From assembly GCA_040881685.1 (NCBI GenBank), contig JBBECS010000010.1:1-41262 (forward strand): a DNA stretch of 41,262 nucleotides. Direction: 5' to 3'. Below, in pieces: positions 25,042 through 33,870 of this stretch. Both the position numbers and the translations under genes were made by a program. Each line of letters begins with the position of its first letter. Positions within the stretch are counted from its first letter, which is position 1. The notes beneath the pieces were generated by a model. That model was not told the origin of the DNA. It searched no databases and saw nothing but the letters and a program-made list of their open reading frames with translations. The DNA comes from Acidimicrobiia bacterium (GTDB lineage: Bacteria > Actinomycetota > Acidimicrobiia > IMCC26256 > PALSA-555).

Positions 25042-26201
25042 CCGATCTCCAGATCGATCCCGCGGCCATGCGCCACCTCGCCGAAGCGCAAGTGAACGTC
25101 GAGCTGGACACCGGCGACATGATCCTCAACCTCGGCCCGCAGCACCCGGCCACGCACGGCACGCTGCGCCTCGTCGTGCGTCTGGACGGCGAGCGCGTGC
25201 TCGCCGCCGACCCGGTGATCGGATACATGCACCGCGGCTACGAGAAGCTCACCGAGTTCCGCACGTACCCACAGGTCACCACGCTCATCAACCGCATCGA
25301 CTGGCTCTCGAGCTTCGCCAACGAGGTCCCGTTCATGGACGCGGCCGAGAAGCTCATGGGCATCGAGGCGCCGCCGCGTGCGTATTGGATCCGCACCACG
25401 CTCACCGAGCTGTCGCGCATCGCCACCTTCCTGCTGTTCCTCGGCGAGATGGGCCTCCAGGTCGGCGCGCTCACGCCCGCGTTCTACGGCTTCCGCGATC
25501 GCGAGCACGTGCTCAACCTCATCGAGGCGGCGACCGGCGGGCGCTTCCACCCCAACTTCAACCGCATCGGCGGCCTCAAGGACGACCTCCCGTGGGGGTG
25601 GATCGCCGAGACGCGCTCCACGATGAAGATCGTTCTCGACGCGTGCGACCAGTTCGAAGACCTCGTGCTCGGCAACGAGATCTTCGAGGCGCGCACGCGC
25701 GGCATCGGCATCATCCCCGGCGATATCGGCACGAACTACGGCGTGTCGGGGGCCAACCTGCGCGCGTCGGGCGTCGACTGGGACTTGCGGCGCGACGGCC
25801 GTCCGTACCTCGCGTACCCCGAGCTCGACTTCAAGGTCTGGACGCACACCGACGGCGACTCGTACGCGCGCTACTGGGTCCGACTCCAGGAGACGCGCGA
25901 AGCGGCGCGCATCGTGCTCCAGTGCCTCGAGGGCATGCCAGCCGGCCCGATCATGGCGAAGGTCCCGCGCATCATCAAGGTGCCGGAGGGCGAGGTCTGG
26001 GTCGAGACGGAGAACCCGCTCGGGCAGATGGCGTACTACGTGATCTCGAAGGGCGCGACCGGCCCGTTCCGCGTGAAGATCCGCTCCGCGTCGTTCAGCA
26101 ACGTCTCGATCCTGCCGTGGCTGCTCCAGGGCGTGTTCGTGCCCGACGTGATCACGATCCTCGCCAGCCTCTACTTCATCCTCGGGGACATCGACCGATG
26201 A
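25038..26201 (+). CDS. nuoD: NADH-quinone oxidoreductase subunit D (operon 2)
   Basis: This 387-residue quinone-site subunit shows GPQHPATHGTLR with its two histidines (His36, His40), the GYMHRGYEK motif with Arg66 (Thr in NuoD1), and the C-terminal LGDIDR. The HRG arginine is the position I recall as dimethylated by NDUFAF7 in mitochondrial NDUFS2, and a MidA/NDUFAF7-like gene follows this operon. GTG start in a 4-nt overlap with nuoC2. About 118 nt without a gene follow, containing repeat P copy 2. Confidence 0.95.
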   Translation: MTDLQIDPAAMRHLAEAQVNVELDTGDMILNLGPQHPATHGTLRLVVRLDGERVLAADPVIGYMHRGYEKLTEFRTYPQVTTLINRIDWLSSFANEVPFMDAAEKLMGIEAPPRAYWIRTTLTELSRIATFLLFLGEMGLQVGALTPAFYGFRDREHVLNLIEAATGGRFHPNFNRIGGLKDDLPWGWIAETRSTMKIVLDACDQFEDLVLGNEIFEARTRGIGIIPGDIGTNYGVSGANLRASGVDWDLRRDGRPYLAYPELDFKVWTHTDGDSYARYWVRLQETREAARIVLQCLEGMPAGPIMAKVPRIIKVPEGEVWVETENPLGQMAYYVISKGATGPFRVKIRSASFSNVSILPWLLQGVFVPDVITILASLYFILGDIDR

Positions 26202-26231
26202 GCCGCAGCGGAGCCGCGGGCGAGGAGCGCA

Positions 26232-26277
26232 GCGGAGTCGTGCTCGGACGAGCGAGACGACGCAGCGGAGCGACCCG
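26232..26277 (+). repeat. Interspersed hairpin repeat P, copy 2
   Basis: It matches 6298-6344 over about 46 nt, including the central TGCTCGGACGAGCG hairpin. The GAGACGACGCAGCGGAGC part also resembles the tandem repeat in nuoI1 (GAGACGCAGCGGAGC), linking the repeat types. It fills the gap where nuoEFG would be in a 14-gene operon. Confidence 0.7.
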
Positions 26278-26319
26278 TGTTGGCGGCCCGGCACGGCGTA
26301 GCGAAGGCGACCCGAGAAG

Positions 26320-27360
26320 GTGATCTCCTTGTTGTCGCCGATCGCGCTCGACATCGGTTGGGGCACCACGCTCGCGATCAAGACGATCGTGGTGCTGGCC
26401 ATCATTCCGGCCGGCGCGCTCATCCTTGGCTACGTCTTCCTGCTCAAGGTGATGAGCCACATGCAGAGTCGGCTCGGGCCGATGGACCCCGGCGGATTCC
26501 ACGGCTGGTACCAGCTCATCGGTGACGGCCTCAAGTTCCTCCAGAAGGAAGACGTGATGCCTGCGCAGGCCGACCGGCGTGTATTCGCCGCCGCGCCCGC
26601 GGTCATCGTGCTGTCCACTTTCCTCGTGTTCGCGGTGATCCCGATGGGTCCCGACCTCGTGGTGAAGCCGCTCGACGTCGGCGTGTTCTACGCACTGGCA
26701 GTGTCGAGCCTGTCGGTCATCGGTGTACTGATGGCAGGCTGGGCGAGCGCCAACAAGTTCGCGTTGCTCGGTGCGCTGCGCGCCGCCGCGCAGCTCATCG
26801 CGTACGAGCTACCGCTGCTGCTCGCGGTGGTGGGAGTGGTCGTGCAGGCCGGCACGATGAACCTGCAGGAGATCGTCGGTGCGCAGCAGAACGGCGAGAT
26901 GTTCGGGTTCGGAGCCCTGGGCAATCCATACATCTTCACGCAGTTCATCGGCTTCGGCTTATTCCTCGTTGCGTCGCAAGCCGAGCTCACGCAGACACCC
27001 TTCGACATGCCCGTGGCCGAGAGCGAGCTGGTCTCGGGGTACATGGTCGAGTACACGGGCTTCCGCTTCCTCTTCTTCTTCATCGGCGAGTTCGGGACCG
27101 CGTTCGGGTTCGCGGCCCTCGCGGCGACGCTGTTCCTCGGTGGTTGGTCGATCCCGGGTGTGCACGGCGACTGGGCCAACATCCTCGGGCCGGGCGTGCT
27201 CTTCGCCAAGCTCATGATCGTGGCCTTCCTCATGTTCTGGGTTCGCTTCACATATCCGCGCCTTCGCGAGGACCAGCTCCAGGCGCTCGCGTGGAAGTTC
27301 CTCATCCCGATCGGCCTCGCCAACATCCTCCTTACTGGCGCACTCAAGGTGGCCTTCTGA
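26320..27360 (+). CDS. nuoH: NADH-quinone oxidoreductase subunit H (operon 2)
   Basis: This 346-residue membrane subunit has about eight helices. The first matrix-side loop reads [18 protein letters not shown] (residues 49-66). RxGP is kept, but the usual RAGPxG is replaced by DPGGFHG. The acidic quinone-channel loop [20 protein letters not shown], followed by [10 protein letters not shown], is canonical. GTG start with GAGAAGG directly upstream. It overlaps nuoI2 by 1 nt (TGATG). Confidence 0.94.
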   Translation: MISLLSPIALDIGWGTTLAIKTIVVLAIIPAGALILGYVFLLKVMSHMQSRLGPMDPGGFHGWYQLIGDGLKFLQKEDVMPAQADRRVFAAAPAVIVLSTFLVFAVIPMGPDLVVKPLDVGVFYALAVSSLSVIGVLMAGWASANKFALLGALRAAAQLIAYELPLLLAVVGVVVQAGTMNLQEIVGAQQNGEMFGFGALGNPYIFTQFIGFGLFLVASQAELTQTPFDMPVAESELVSGYMVEYTGFRFLFFFIGEFGTAFGFAALAATLFLGGWSIPGVHGDWANILGPGVLFAKLMIVAFLMFWVRFTYPRLREDQLQALAWKFLIPIGLANILLTGALKVAF

Positions 27361-27842
27361 TGGCGTTTCCCAAGCCTCCTGGCCTGCTCAAGGGATTGGG
27401 CGTCACGCTCAAGACCATGCTCAAGCCCGCGGTCACGGTGCAGTACCCGCACGAGAAGGAAGCACCTGCGCCCCGAGCCCGCGGCGTGATCGCACTCAAG
27501 GAGGAGAACTGCACGGTCTGCATGCTGTGCGGTCGTTCCTGCCCCGACTGGTGCATCTACATCGAGGGCCACAAGGAGCAACGCCCGCCGCGTCGCGAAG
27601 GCGGGCGCCCGCGCTCGGTCAGCGTGCTCGACCGCTTCGACATCGACTACGCGCTCTGCATGTACTGCGGCATCTGCGTCGAGGTGTGCCCATTCGACGC
27701 GCTCTTCTGGAGCCCCGAGTACGAGTACTCCGAGTTCTCGATCTCGAACCTGCTGCACGACAAGGCCAAGCTCGGCGAGTGGATGGAGTCCGTCCCCGAG
27801 CCGGAGCCCCTGGAAGCCGGCGCTGAAAGTGGCAAGAAATGA
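27360..27842 (+). CDS. nuoI: NADH-quinone oxidoreductase subunit I (operon 2)
   Basis: This 160-residue two-cluster ferredoxin subunit has ligands Cys51, Cys54, Cys57 and Cys61 ([11 protein letters not shown]) and Cys100, Cys103, Cys106 and Cys110 ([11 protein letters not shown]). In a complex without NuoEFG it would be the entry point for electrons, from ferredoxin or an unidentified partner. It lacks the tandem-repeat tail of NuoI1. Repeat copy G follows the stop. Confidence 0.95.
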   Translation: MAFPKPPGLLKGLGVTLKTMLKPAVTVQYPHEKEAPAPRARGVIALKEENCTVCMLCGRSCPDWCIYIEGHKEQRPPRREGGRPRSVSVLDRFDIDYALCMYCGICVEVCPFDALFWSPEYEYSEFSISNLLHDKAKLGEWMESVPEPEPLEAGAESGKK

Positions 27843-27851
27843 TGCGGCGAC

Positions 27852-27930
27852 TGGAGCGAAGCGGAGGGAGCTCGCCAGCGAGCGAACGCCCGCGCCTCGG
27901 GTATTCCGAGGCGCAGAGAGCTAGCGCATA
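27852..27930 (+). repeat. Palindromic repeat, copy G, between nuoI2 and nuoJ2
   Basis: A 10-bp stem (27892-27901 with 27905-27914, one G-T pair) is capped by GGGTATTCC. Its stem GCGCCTCGG is unlike other copies but fully compensated by CCGAGGCGC. Left flank: GCTCGCCAGCGAGCGAACG; right flank: GCAGAGAGCTAGCG. It occupies nearly all of the 91-nt gap. Confidence 0.83.
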
Positions 27931-27933
27931 GAG

Positions 27934-28440
27934 ATGTGGGAGCGGGACATCGCCTTCTGGGTCATCGCGTTGGCGATGGCTGCCGCGTCGCTCGGCGTTG
28001 TGCGGTCGCGAAACGTCGTCCACGCCGCGCTGTTCCTCGTCGTCGTGCTCGCTGGCGCCGCCGCGATGTACATCCTGCTCGTGGCCGAGTTCGTGGCCTG
28101 GGTGCAAGTGCTGATCTACATCGGCGCGGTCGTGATCCTGTTCCTGTTCGGCATCATGCTCACCCGCGCGCCGATGGGAGCCGAGGAGGGCCAGCTCGAC
28201 AACGACCAACGGTGGGCGGCCGGGGTCGTCGCGCTGTTCGTGCTCGGCGTCCTGGTCGCGCTCCTCGTCGACGCGTTCGGCGGCAAGGAGATCGTGTTCA
28301 ACGACGCGCTCGTCCAGCGGGGTCGAACCGCCGCGGTGAGCGATTCCCTCTTCCGAGACTTCCTCGTCCCGTTCGAGGTCGTCTCGATGCTGTTGCTCGC
28401 CGCGCTCGTCGGCGCGGTCGTCCTGGCGCGGCGGGACTGA
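27934..28440 (+). CDS. nuoJ: NADH-quinone oxidoreductase subunit J (operon 2)
   Basis: This 168-residue five-helix membrane subunit has [18 protein letters not shown] and the third-helix [16 protein letters not shown] conserved. It ends shortly after the last helix (VVLARRD), the normal end for the family, in contrast to the extended NuoJ1. The ATG at 27934 has no strong ribosome-binding site; the repeat hairpin ends about 20 nt upstream. Confidence 0.94.
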   Translation: MWERDIAFWVIALAMAAASLGVVRSRNVVHAALFLVVVLAGAAAMYILLVAEFVAWVQVLIYIGAVVILFLFGIMLTRAPMGAEEGQLDNDQRWAAGVVALFVLGVLVALLVDAFGGKEIVFNDALVQRGRTAAVSDSLFRDFLVPFEVVSMLLLAALVGAVVLARRD

Positions 28441-28448
28441 GGGGCACC

Positions 28449-28748
28449 GTGGAGCTCAACTACTTCCTCGTCCTCTCCGCGTTCCTGTTCTGCGTCGGCG
28501 TGTACGGCGTGCTCGCTCGCCGCAACGGCGTCCTCGTGCTCATGAGCGTCGAGCTCATGCTCAACGCAGTGAACATCAACCTGATCGCGTTCTCGGCGTT
28601 CAACGCCGACATCGGGGGTCAGATCTTCGCCTTGTTCGTGATCACCATCGCGGCGGCCGAGGTCGGCGTCGGGTTGGCGATCGTGCTGCTCATCTACCGC
28701 AACCTCCGGAGCCCCGACCTCGACAAGATCGACCAGCTCAAGGGCTGA
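28449..28748 (+). CDS. nuoK: NADH-quinone oxidoreductase subunit K (operon 2)
   Basis: This 99-residue three-helix subunit keeps both conserved glutamates, in [19 protein letters not shown] and in [21 protein letters not shown] start at 28449 with GAGGGG 5 nt upstream. It is followed 3 nt later by nuoL2. Confidence 0.95.
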   Translation: MELNYFLVLSAFLFCVGVYGVLARRNGVLVLMSVELMLNAVNINLIAFSAFNADIGGQIFALFVITIAAAEVGVGLAIVLLIYRNLRSPDLDKIDQLKG

Positions 28749-28751
28749 CGG

Positions 28752-30821
28752 ATGCTCGACGCCGCCTGGCTCATCCCCACGCTTCCCGCGGTCGCGTTCG
28801 CCGCGATCCTCTTCTTCGGCAAGCGCGCGCCCAGGCACGGTGCCGAGATCGGCATCGCCGCGGTTGGCGCGTCGTTCCTGCTCTCGTGCGTTGCCCTGGT
28901 GGAGTGGATCCACCGCGTCGAGGAAGCGACCGGCGGCGAGTCCCATGGTCTCGCCGCGCTCGGCAAGAGCGTCTTCGCCGCGGCGAGCGAGCACGGCGCC
29001 GTCGAGCCGGTCGTGAACACGGTCACCTGGTGGACGAGCGGCGGTACCGAGTTCGGCGTCGGAACGACAGTCGACGGCCTCACCGTGATGATGATGTTCG
29101 TCGTCACGCTGATCTCGCTGCTCGTGCAGATCTACTCCACCGCGTACATGCATGAGGACAAGCGCTACACGTGGTTCTTCGCCGCACTGTCCCTCTTCAC
29201 GGCCTCGATGCTCACGCTCGTGGTCTCCGAGAACCTCCTCCAGCTCCTCGTCGGGTGGGAGCTCGTCGGCTTGTGCTCGTTCATGCTCATCGGGCACTGG
29301 TGGGAGGACCGCGCCAACAGCCGCGCCGCCATCAAGGCGTTCCTCACCACCCGGGTCGGGGACATCGGTCTGGTGATCGGCGTCATCGTGGTGTTCTTCG
29401 CCGCCAACACGTTCAGCATTGTCGGGATCAACGAGTACGCGTTGAGCAGCGGCGCGGAGCACGACCTGCTCATGGCCGGCGCGCTGTGCCTGTTCATCGG
29501 GATCATCGGCAAGAGCGGCCAGTTCCCCCTGCACACGTGGCTGCCCGACGCGATGGCGGGTCCCACGCCGGTCTCTGCGCTCATCCACGCGGCCACGATG
29601 GTGGTCGCGGGTGTGTACCTCGGTGCCCGCGTGTACCCGGTGTTTTACGAGGGCTTCTCGATCGCCGACGGGGGACTCAACTTCATGGCGCTGATCGGCG
29701 GCGTCACGATCATCATCGGAGCGGTCCTCGCCTTCGTTCAGCGCGACATCAAACGGGTGCTCGCGTATTCGACGATCAGCCAGCTCGGCTACATGGTCAT
29801 GGCGTTGGGTGTCGGCGCGTGGACCGCGGCCGTCTTCCACCTGTTCACGCACGCCTTCTTCAAGGCGCTGCTGTTCCTCGGCGCGGGATCGGTGAGTCAC
29901 TCCGGGGCCCACCACTCGTTCGACATGAAGGCCGACATGGGCGGTCTGCGCAAGCACATGCCGATCACGTTCGCCACCTTCATGATCGGTTCGCTCGCGC
30001 TCGCCGGGATCTTCCCGCTCGCCGGGTTCTGGTCGAAGGACGAGATCCTCGTGACCGCGGGGGAGAACGGGTTCGACATCTTCCTGGTCGTCGGCCTCAT
30101 CGGCGCCTTCCTGACCGCGGCCTACATGACCCGCTGCGTCTACCTCACGTTCTTCGGTGAGTACCGCGGTCACGGTCACCCGCACGAGTCGAGCCGCGCG
30201 ATCACCGTTCCCCTGATGATCCTCGCCGCTTTCTCGGTGCTCGCCGGCCTCGTCAATGCGGTCCCGCTCGGCATCGAGCGGTTCACCGAGTGGTTCGAGC
30301 CCACCTTCGCGTTCCCGCACCTGGTGCACGCGGAGTTCGACTACGGGTTGGCCGTCGCGTCGGTGTCGATCGCCGCCATCGGCATCGGGATCGCAGCATT
30401 CCTCTGGTTCCGCCGGGAGGAGCTCGGGCCTTTCCGCGGTCTCACGCAGCGCAACGCGCTCGCTCGTGGCGGTTACACGTTCCTCGAGAACAAGTACTAC
30501 CTCGACCACCTCTACGAGAACGTGATCGTCGACGGAATACGCGGTGCCGTGGGTCGCGCGGTCTACTGGTTCGACCAGCACGTGGTCGACGGGATCATCA
30601 ACGGTGTCGGGCGCGGCGCCGCTCGCACGGGTCGATTCACCTACGACCTTCTCGACCAGCGCCTGGTCGACGGCTCGATCAACGCGCTCGCCGCCGGCAC
30701 CGGCGACGCCGGCAGTGCCGTGCAAACCGTGCAGTCCGGCCGGGTGCAGCGCTACGCGCTGCTGTTGTTCGCCTCCGTCGGGGTCATGGCCCTTTTCGTG
30801 TTCCTCGTCAACACACTCTGA
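28752..30821 (+). CDS. nuoL: NADH-quinone oxidoreductase subunit L (operon 2)
   Basis: This 689-residue antiporter-like pump subunit has the glutamate of GWELVGLCSFMLIGHWWED, the lysine of IGKSGQFPLHTWLPDAMAG, and DIKRVLAYSTISQLGYMVMA. The loop after YLTFFGEYRG is short (about 10 residues), which gives a direct control for the roughly 70-residue repeat-built loop in NuoL1. The C-terminal amphipathic helix and last transmembrane segment are present. Confidence 0.96.
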   Translation: MLDAAWLIPTLPAVAFAAILFFGKRAPRHGAEIGIAAVGASFLLSCVALVEWIHRVEEATGGESHGLAALGKSVFAAASEHGAVEPVVNTVTWWTSGGTEFGVGTTVDGLTVMMMFVVTLISLLVQIYSTAYMHEDKRYTWFFAALSLFTASMLTLVVSENLLQLLVGWELVGLCSFMLIGHWWEDRANSRAAIKAFLTTRVGDIGLVIGVIVVFFAANTFSIVGINEYALSSGAEHDLLMAGALCLFIGIIGKSGQFPLHTWLPDAMAGPTPVSALIHAATMVVAGVYLGARVYPVFYEGFSIADGGLNFMALIGGVTIIIGAVLAFVQRDIKRVLAYSTISQLGYMVMALGVGAWTAAVFHLFTHAFFKALLFLGAGSVSHSGAHHSFDMKADMGGLRKHMPITFATFMIGSLALAGIFPLAGFWSKDEILVTAGENGFDIFLVVGLIGAFLTAAYMTRCVYLTFFGEYRGHGHPHESSRAITVPLMILAAFSVLAGLVNAVPLGIERFTEWFEPTFAFPHLVHAEFDYGLAVASVSIAAIGIGIAAFLWFRREELGPFRGLTQRNALARGGYTFLENKYYLDHLYENVIVDGIRGAVGRAVYWFDQHVVDGIINGVGRGAARTGRFTYDLLDQRLVDGSINALAAGTGDAGSAVQTVQSGRVQRYALLLFASVGVMALFVFLVNTL

Positions 30822-30837
30822 GGGGAGAGACCTTCAC

Positions 30838-32385
30838 ATGGAATGGTTCGATGACTGGGCGTTGACCCTGGCGGTCTTCCTCCCCCTCGTCGGCATGGTG
30901 CTCGTGCTGCTGATCCCACGAGCACAAGAGCAGGCGATGAAGGTGACGGCGCTCCTCACGGCGCTCGTCACCGGCGCCGTCGGCATCGGCATCATGGTCG
31001 ACTTCAACTACGAGGCGGGCGGCAAGCTCCAGTTCCAGGCCAACGAGTCGTGGATCGACGTCATCAAGAGCCGGTACCACGTGGGCATCGACGGCATCGC
31101 GCTGCCGCTCCTGATCCTGTCCATGCTGATCGTGATCGCCTGCATCATCTACTCCTGGGACCACTTCCCCGAGCCGCGCAACATCAAGGGCTTCCTCGCG
31201 CTGATCCTGTTGCTCGAGGTGGGCATGAACGGCACGTTCGTTGCCCAGGACCTCATCCTCTTCTTCATCTTCTTCGAGCTCGTCCTGCTCCCGATGTTCT
31301 TCATGATCGGCGTGTGGGGTGGCCCCAACCGCGAGTACGCGTCGATCAAGTTCTTCTTGTTCACGCTGTTCGGCTCGGCCCTGATGCTCGTGGGCTTCCT
31401 GGCGCTGTTCTTCGTGTCGAAGCAGCAGACCTTCGACATGGTGGAGCTCTCCAACTTCGCGGGCGCCGGGATCGATCACACGACGCAGATGCTCATCTTC
31501 GGGGGCTTCTTCCTCGGGTTCGCGATCAAGGTGCCGATGTTCCCGTTCCACACCTGGCTGCCCGACGCACATACCGAAGCGCCAACCGTTGGCTCGGTGC
31601 TGCTGGCGGCGATCCTGCTGAAGCTCGGCACGTACGGATTCATCCGCATCGCGCTGCCGATGCTCCCCGACGCGGCTGCCGACTGGGCGCCGTTCATCGG
31701 CCTGCTCGCGGTCATCGGCATCATCTACGGCGCGCTGTGCTGCCTCGCGCAACGAGACATGAAACGCCTGATCGCGTTCTCGTCGGTGGCGCACATGGGC
31801 TTCGTGATGCTCGGGATCGCCACGCTCACCGACTTCGGCCTCAATGCAGCCGTCTTCGGGATGGTCGCGCATGGCCTCATCACCGGCATGCTCTTCTTCA
31901 TCGCCGGGTCGGTGCAGGAGCGCTACGAGACGCGCGAGATGAGCCGGCTTGGAGGCCTGCTCACGCAAGCGCCCAAGCTCGGGTGGATCCTCGGGTTCTG
32001 CACGATGGCGTCGCTCGGGCTGCCTGGGCTCGCCGGGTTCTGGGGTGAGTTCCCGGCCGTCCTCTCCGCCTACTCGCCCGCCAAGGTGCTCGATGGCCTC
32101 GTCGGCGACGGCAGCGCGTTGTGGACGTATCGCACGTACATGGTGATCGCGGCGATCGGCACGGTGCTCGCGGCCGGCTACCTGCTCGTCATGCTGCAGC
32201 GCGTTGCCTTCGGCGCACCCAAGTCTGAGTTCGAGAGCGCGCACATCCACGATCTGCATGTGCCCGAGTGGCTCGCGTGGACACCGCTCCTGCTCCTGAT
32301 CGTCGCGCTCGGCATTTACCCCAACCTGCTGTTCGACGTCACCGACGGCGCGGTCGGGAGCGTCACGAAGGTCTTCGGGGGCTGA
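30838..32385 (+). CDS. nuoM: NADH-quinone oxidoreductase subunit M (operon 2)
   Basis: This 515-residue antiporter-like subunit shows YHVGIDGIALPLLILSMLI, FFIFFELVLLPMFFMI with the pump glutamate, FAIKVPMFPFHTWLPDAH with TEAPTVGSVLLAAILLKLG, and DMKRLIAFSSVAHMGFVMLG. The ATG at 30838 is preceded by AGGGGAG about 10 nt upstream; the frame is open into nuoL2 but that part is out of frame with the real nuoL2. Confidence 0.96.
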   Translation: MEWFDDWALTLAVFLPLVGMVLVLLIPRAQEQAMKVTALLTALVTGAVGIGIMVDFNYEAGGKLQFQANESWIDVIKSRYHVGIDGIALPLLILSMLIVIACIIYSWDHFPEPRNIKGFLALILLLEVGMNGTFVAQDLILFFIFFELVLLPMFFMIGVWGGPNREYASIKFFLFTLFGSALMLVGFLALFFVSKQQTFDMVELSNFAGAGIDHTTQMLIFGGFFLGFAIKVPMFPFHTWLPDAHTEAPTVGSVLLAAILLKLGTYGFIRIALPMLPDAAADWAPFIGLLAVIGIIYGALCCLAQRDMKRLIAFSSVAHMGFVMLGIATLTDFGLNAAVFGMVAHGLITGMLFFIAGSVQERYETREMSRLGGLLTQAPKLGWILGFCTMASLGLPGLAGFWGEFPAVLSAYSPAKVLDGLVGDGSALWTYRTYMVIAAIGTVLAAGYLLVMLQRVAFGAPKSEFESAHIHDLHVPEWLAWTPLLLLIVALGIYPNLLFDVTDGAVGSVTKVFGG

Positions 32386-32389
32386 CCGC

Positions 32390-33853
32390 ATGAACGCGCC
32401 GCAGATCGACTACCACGCGCTCGCGCCGGAGATCGTCCTCACCGGGACGATCGTCGTCGTGCTGCTGGTCGACCTGTTCGCGCGGCGTTCCGATCTCGTA
32501 CCGCGGCTCGCGAGCATCGGAGTGCTCGGTGCGCTCATCCCCGTGTTCACGCTCGCGGTCGACGGCGCCGACCGGTCCATGTTCGGTGGCGCATACGTCG
32601 TCGACAACTACGCCCTCGTGTTCAAAGGCTTGTTCCTGATCGTCGCGTATCTCACGATCCTGCTTGCGTTCAACTACATCGGCGAGGGCGACTACTACCG
32701 CGGCGAGTTCTACGTGCTGATCCTCACGTCCGTGCTCGGGATGACGGTCATGGCGTCAGCTCGTGACCTCATCACCATCTTCGTGGCCCTCGAGACGATC
32801 ACGATCCCCACGTTCGCGCTCGCGGCTTGGCGCAAGCACGACACGAAGTCCAACGAGGCGGGGCTCAAGTACTTCCTGATCGGGGTGATCTCGACCGCGA
32901 TCATGTTGTACGGGATGTCACTGGTGTACGGCGTCACGGGCGCCAACAAGCTCGTCGACATCGCCGGATACATCAACGCACACTCGGTGCCACCGCTCTT
33001 CGCCGTCGGCGTGTTCCTCACGCTGACCGGCTTCGCGTTCAAGGTGAGCGCGGTGCCGTTCCACTTCTGGGCCCCCGATACCTACGAGGGCGCGCCCACC
33101 CCGGTCACGGCGTTCCTGTCGGTCGCGTCCAAGGCCGGTGGCTTCGTGGCGATGATCTCGATCCTCAAGATCGGCTTCTTCTCGTCCGACGATTCGTGGC
33201 AGCCGATCATCTATGCCCTTGCGGCGGCATCCATGACGCTCGGGAACCTCGCCGCACTACGCCAGACCAACATCGTGCGCATGCTCGCGTACTCATCGAT
33301 CGCGCAGGGCGGCTTCATGCTCGTCCCGCTCGCGGTCGCGGCCGACGTGACCAGTAACTCCGCCTGGGAAGGCGTCGTCATCTATCTCCTGATCTACGCC
33401 GGCATGAACATCGGTGCGTTCGCGGCGGTGATCGCGGTGGCGCGGCGCACCGGATCGGGCGAGATCTCGAGCTACGCCGGGCTCGGCCGCAGCGACCCCG
33501 CGCTCGCTCTGATGATGACGATCTTCCTGTTCTCGCTGGCCGGCATCCCGTTCTTCGCAGGCTGGTTCGCCAAGCTGGTGATGTTCCGTGCCGCGTTCGA
33601 CTCGGGCACCACGGGCGCGGTGATCCTCGGCGTGATCGCCGCGGTGAACGCGGTCGTGGCCTTCTTCTATTACGCCGGTGTCGGCCGTCAGATGTGGTTC
33701 CGCGAGCCCGACCCGGCAACAGAGCGCAGCACGGTGCCCACGCCGCTTGCGCTCAACGCCGCGATGTTCATCGTCACCGTCGGCGTCCTCGCCGTCGGCG
33801 TGTACCCACAGGCCATCGCCCGCCTCGGCGAGCTCGCCTTCACACCGGGGTAG
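32390..33853 (+). CDS. nuoN: NADH-quinone oxidoreductase subunit N (operon 2)
   Basis: This 487-residue antiporter-like subunit is the last nuo gene of operon 2. Motifs: IFVALETITIPTFALAAW with the pump glutamate, GLKYFLIGVISTAIMLYG, GFAFKVSAVPFHFWAPDTY with EGAPTPVTAFLSVASKAGGF, and NIVRMLAYSSIAQGGFMLV. It starts 4 nt after the nuoM2 stop. The methyltransferase gene begins 17 nt downstream, probably in the same transcript. Confidence 0.96.
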   Translation: MNAPQIDYHALAPEIVLTGTIVVVLLVDLFARRSDLVPRLASIGVLGALIPVFTLAVDGADRSMFGGAYVVDNYALVFKGLFLIVAYLTILLAFNYIGEGDYYRGEFYVLILTSVLGMTVMASARDLITIFVALETITIPTFALAAWRKHDTKSNEAGLKYFLIGVISTAIMLYGMSLVYGVTGANKLVDIAGYINAHSVPPLFAVGVFLTLTGFAFKVSAVPFHFWAPDTYEGAPTPVTAFLSVASKAGGFVAMISILKIGFFSSDDSWQPIIYALAAASMTLGNLAALRQTNIVRMLAYSSIAQGGFMLVPLAVAADVTSNSAWEGVVIYLLIYAGMNIGAFAAVIAVARRTGSGEISSYAGLGRSDPALALMMTIFLFSLAGIPFFAGWFAKLVMFRAAFDSGTTGAVILGVIAAVNAVVAFFYYAGVGRQMWFREPDPATERSTVPTPLALNAAMFIVTVGVLAVGVYPQAIARLGELAFTPG

Positions 33854-33870
33854 CGCAACCCACGAGCACC

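Noticed and set aside
28116-30725. Very long open frame on the minus strand opposite nuoK2-nuoL2 (and similar ones opposite nuoG1, nuoH1, nuoL1, nuoM1, nuoM2)
   Set aside because: The translation is rich in Arg, Glu, His and Gln with no recognisable domain. It mirrors conserved nuo genes on the + strand, as expected for high-GC codon bias.
6360-33853. The two nuo operons as an assembly duplication
   Set aside because: Protein sequences, lengths and gene content differ throughout, with no long identical DNA stretches.
33694-33870. Upstream extension of the methyltransferase frame into nuoN2
   Set aside because: It overlaps the conserved nuoN2 coding region; the GTG at 33871 precedes the conserved family N-terminus.
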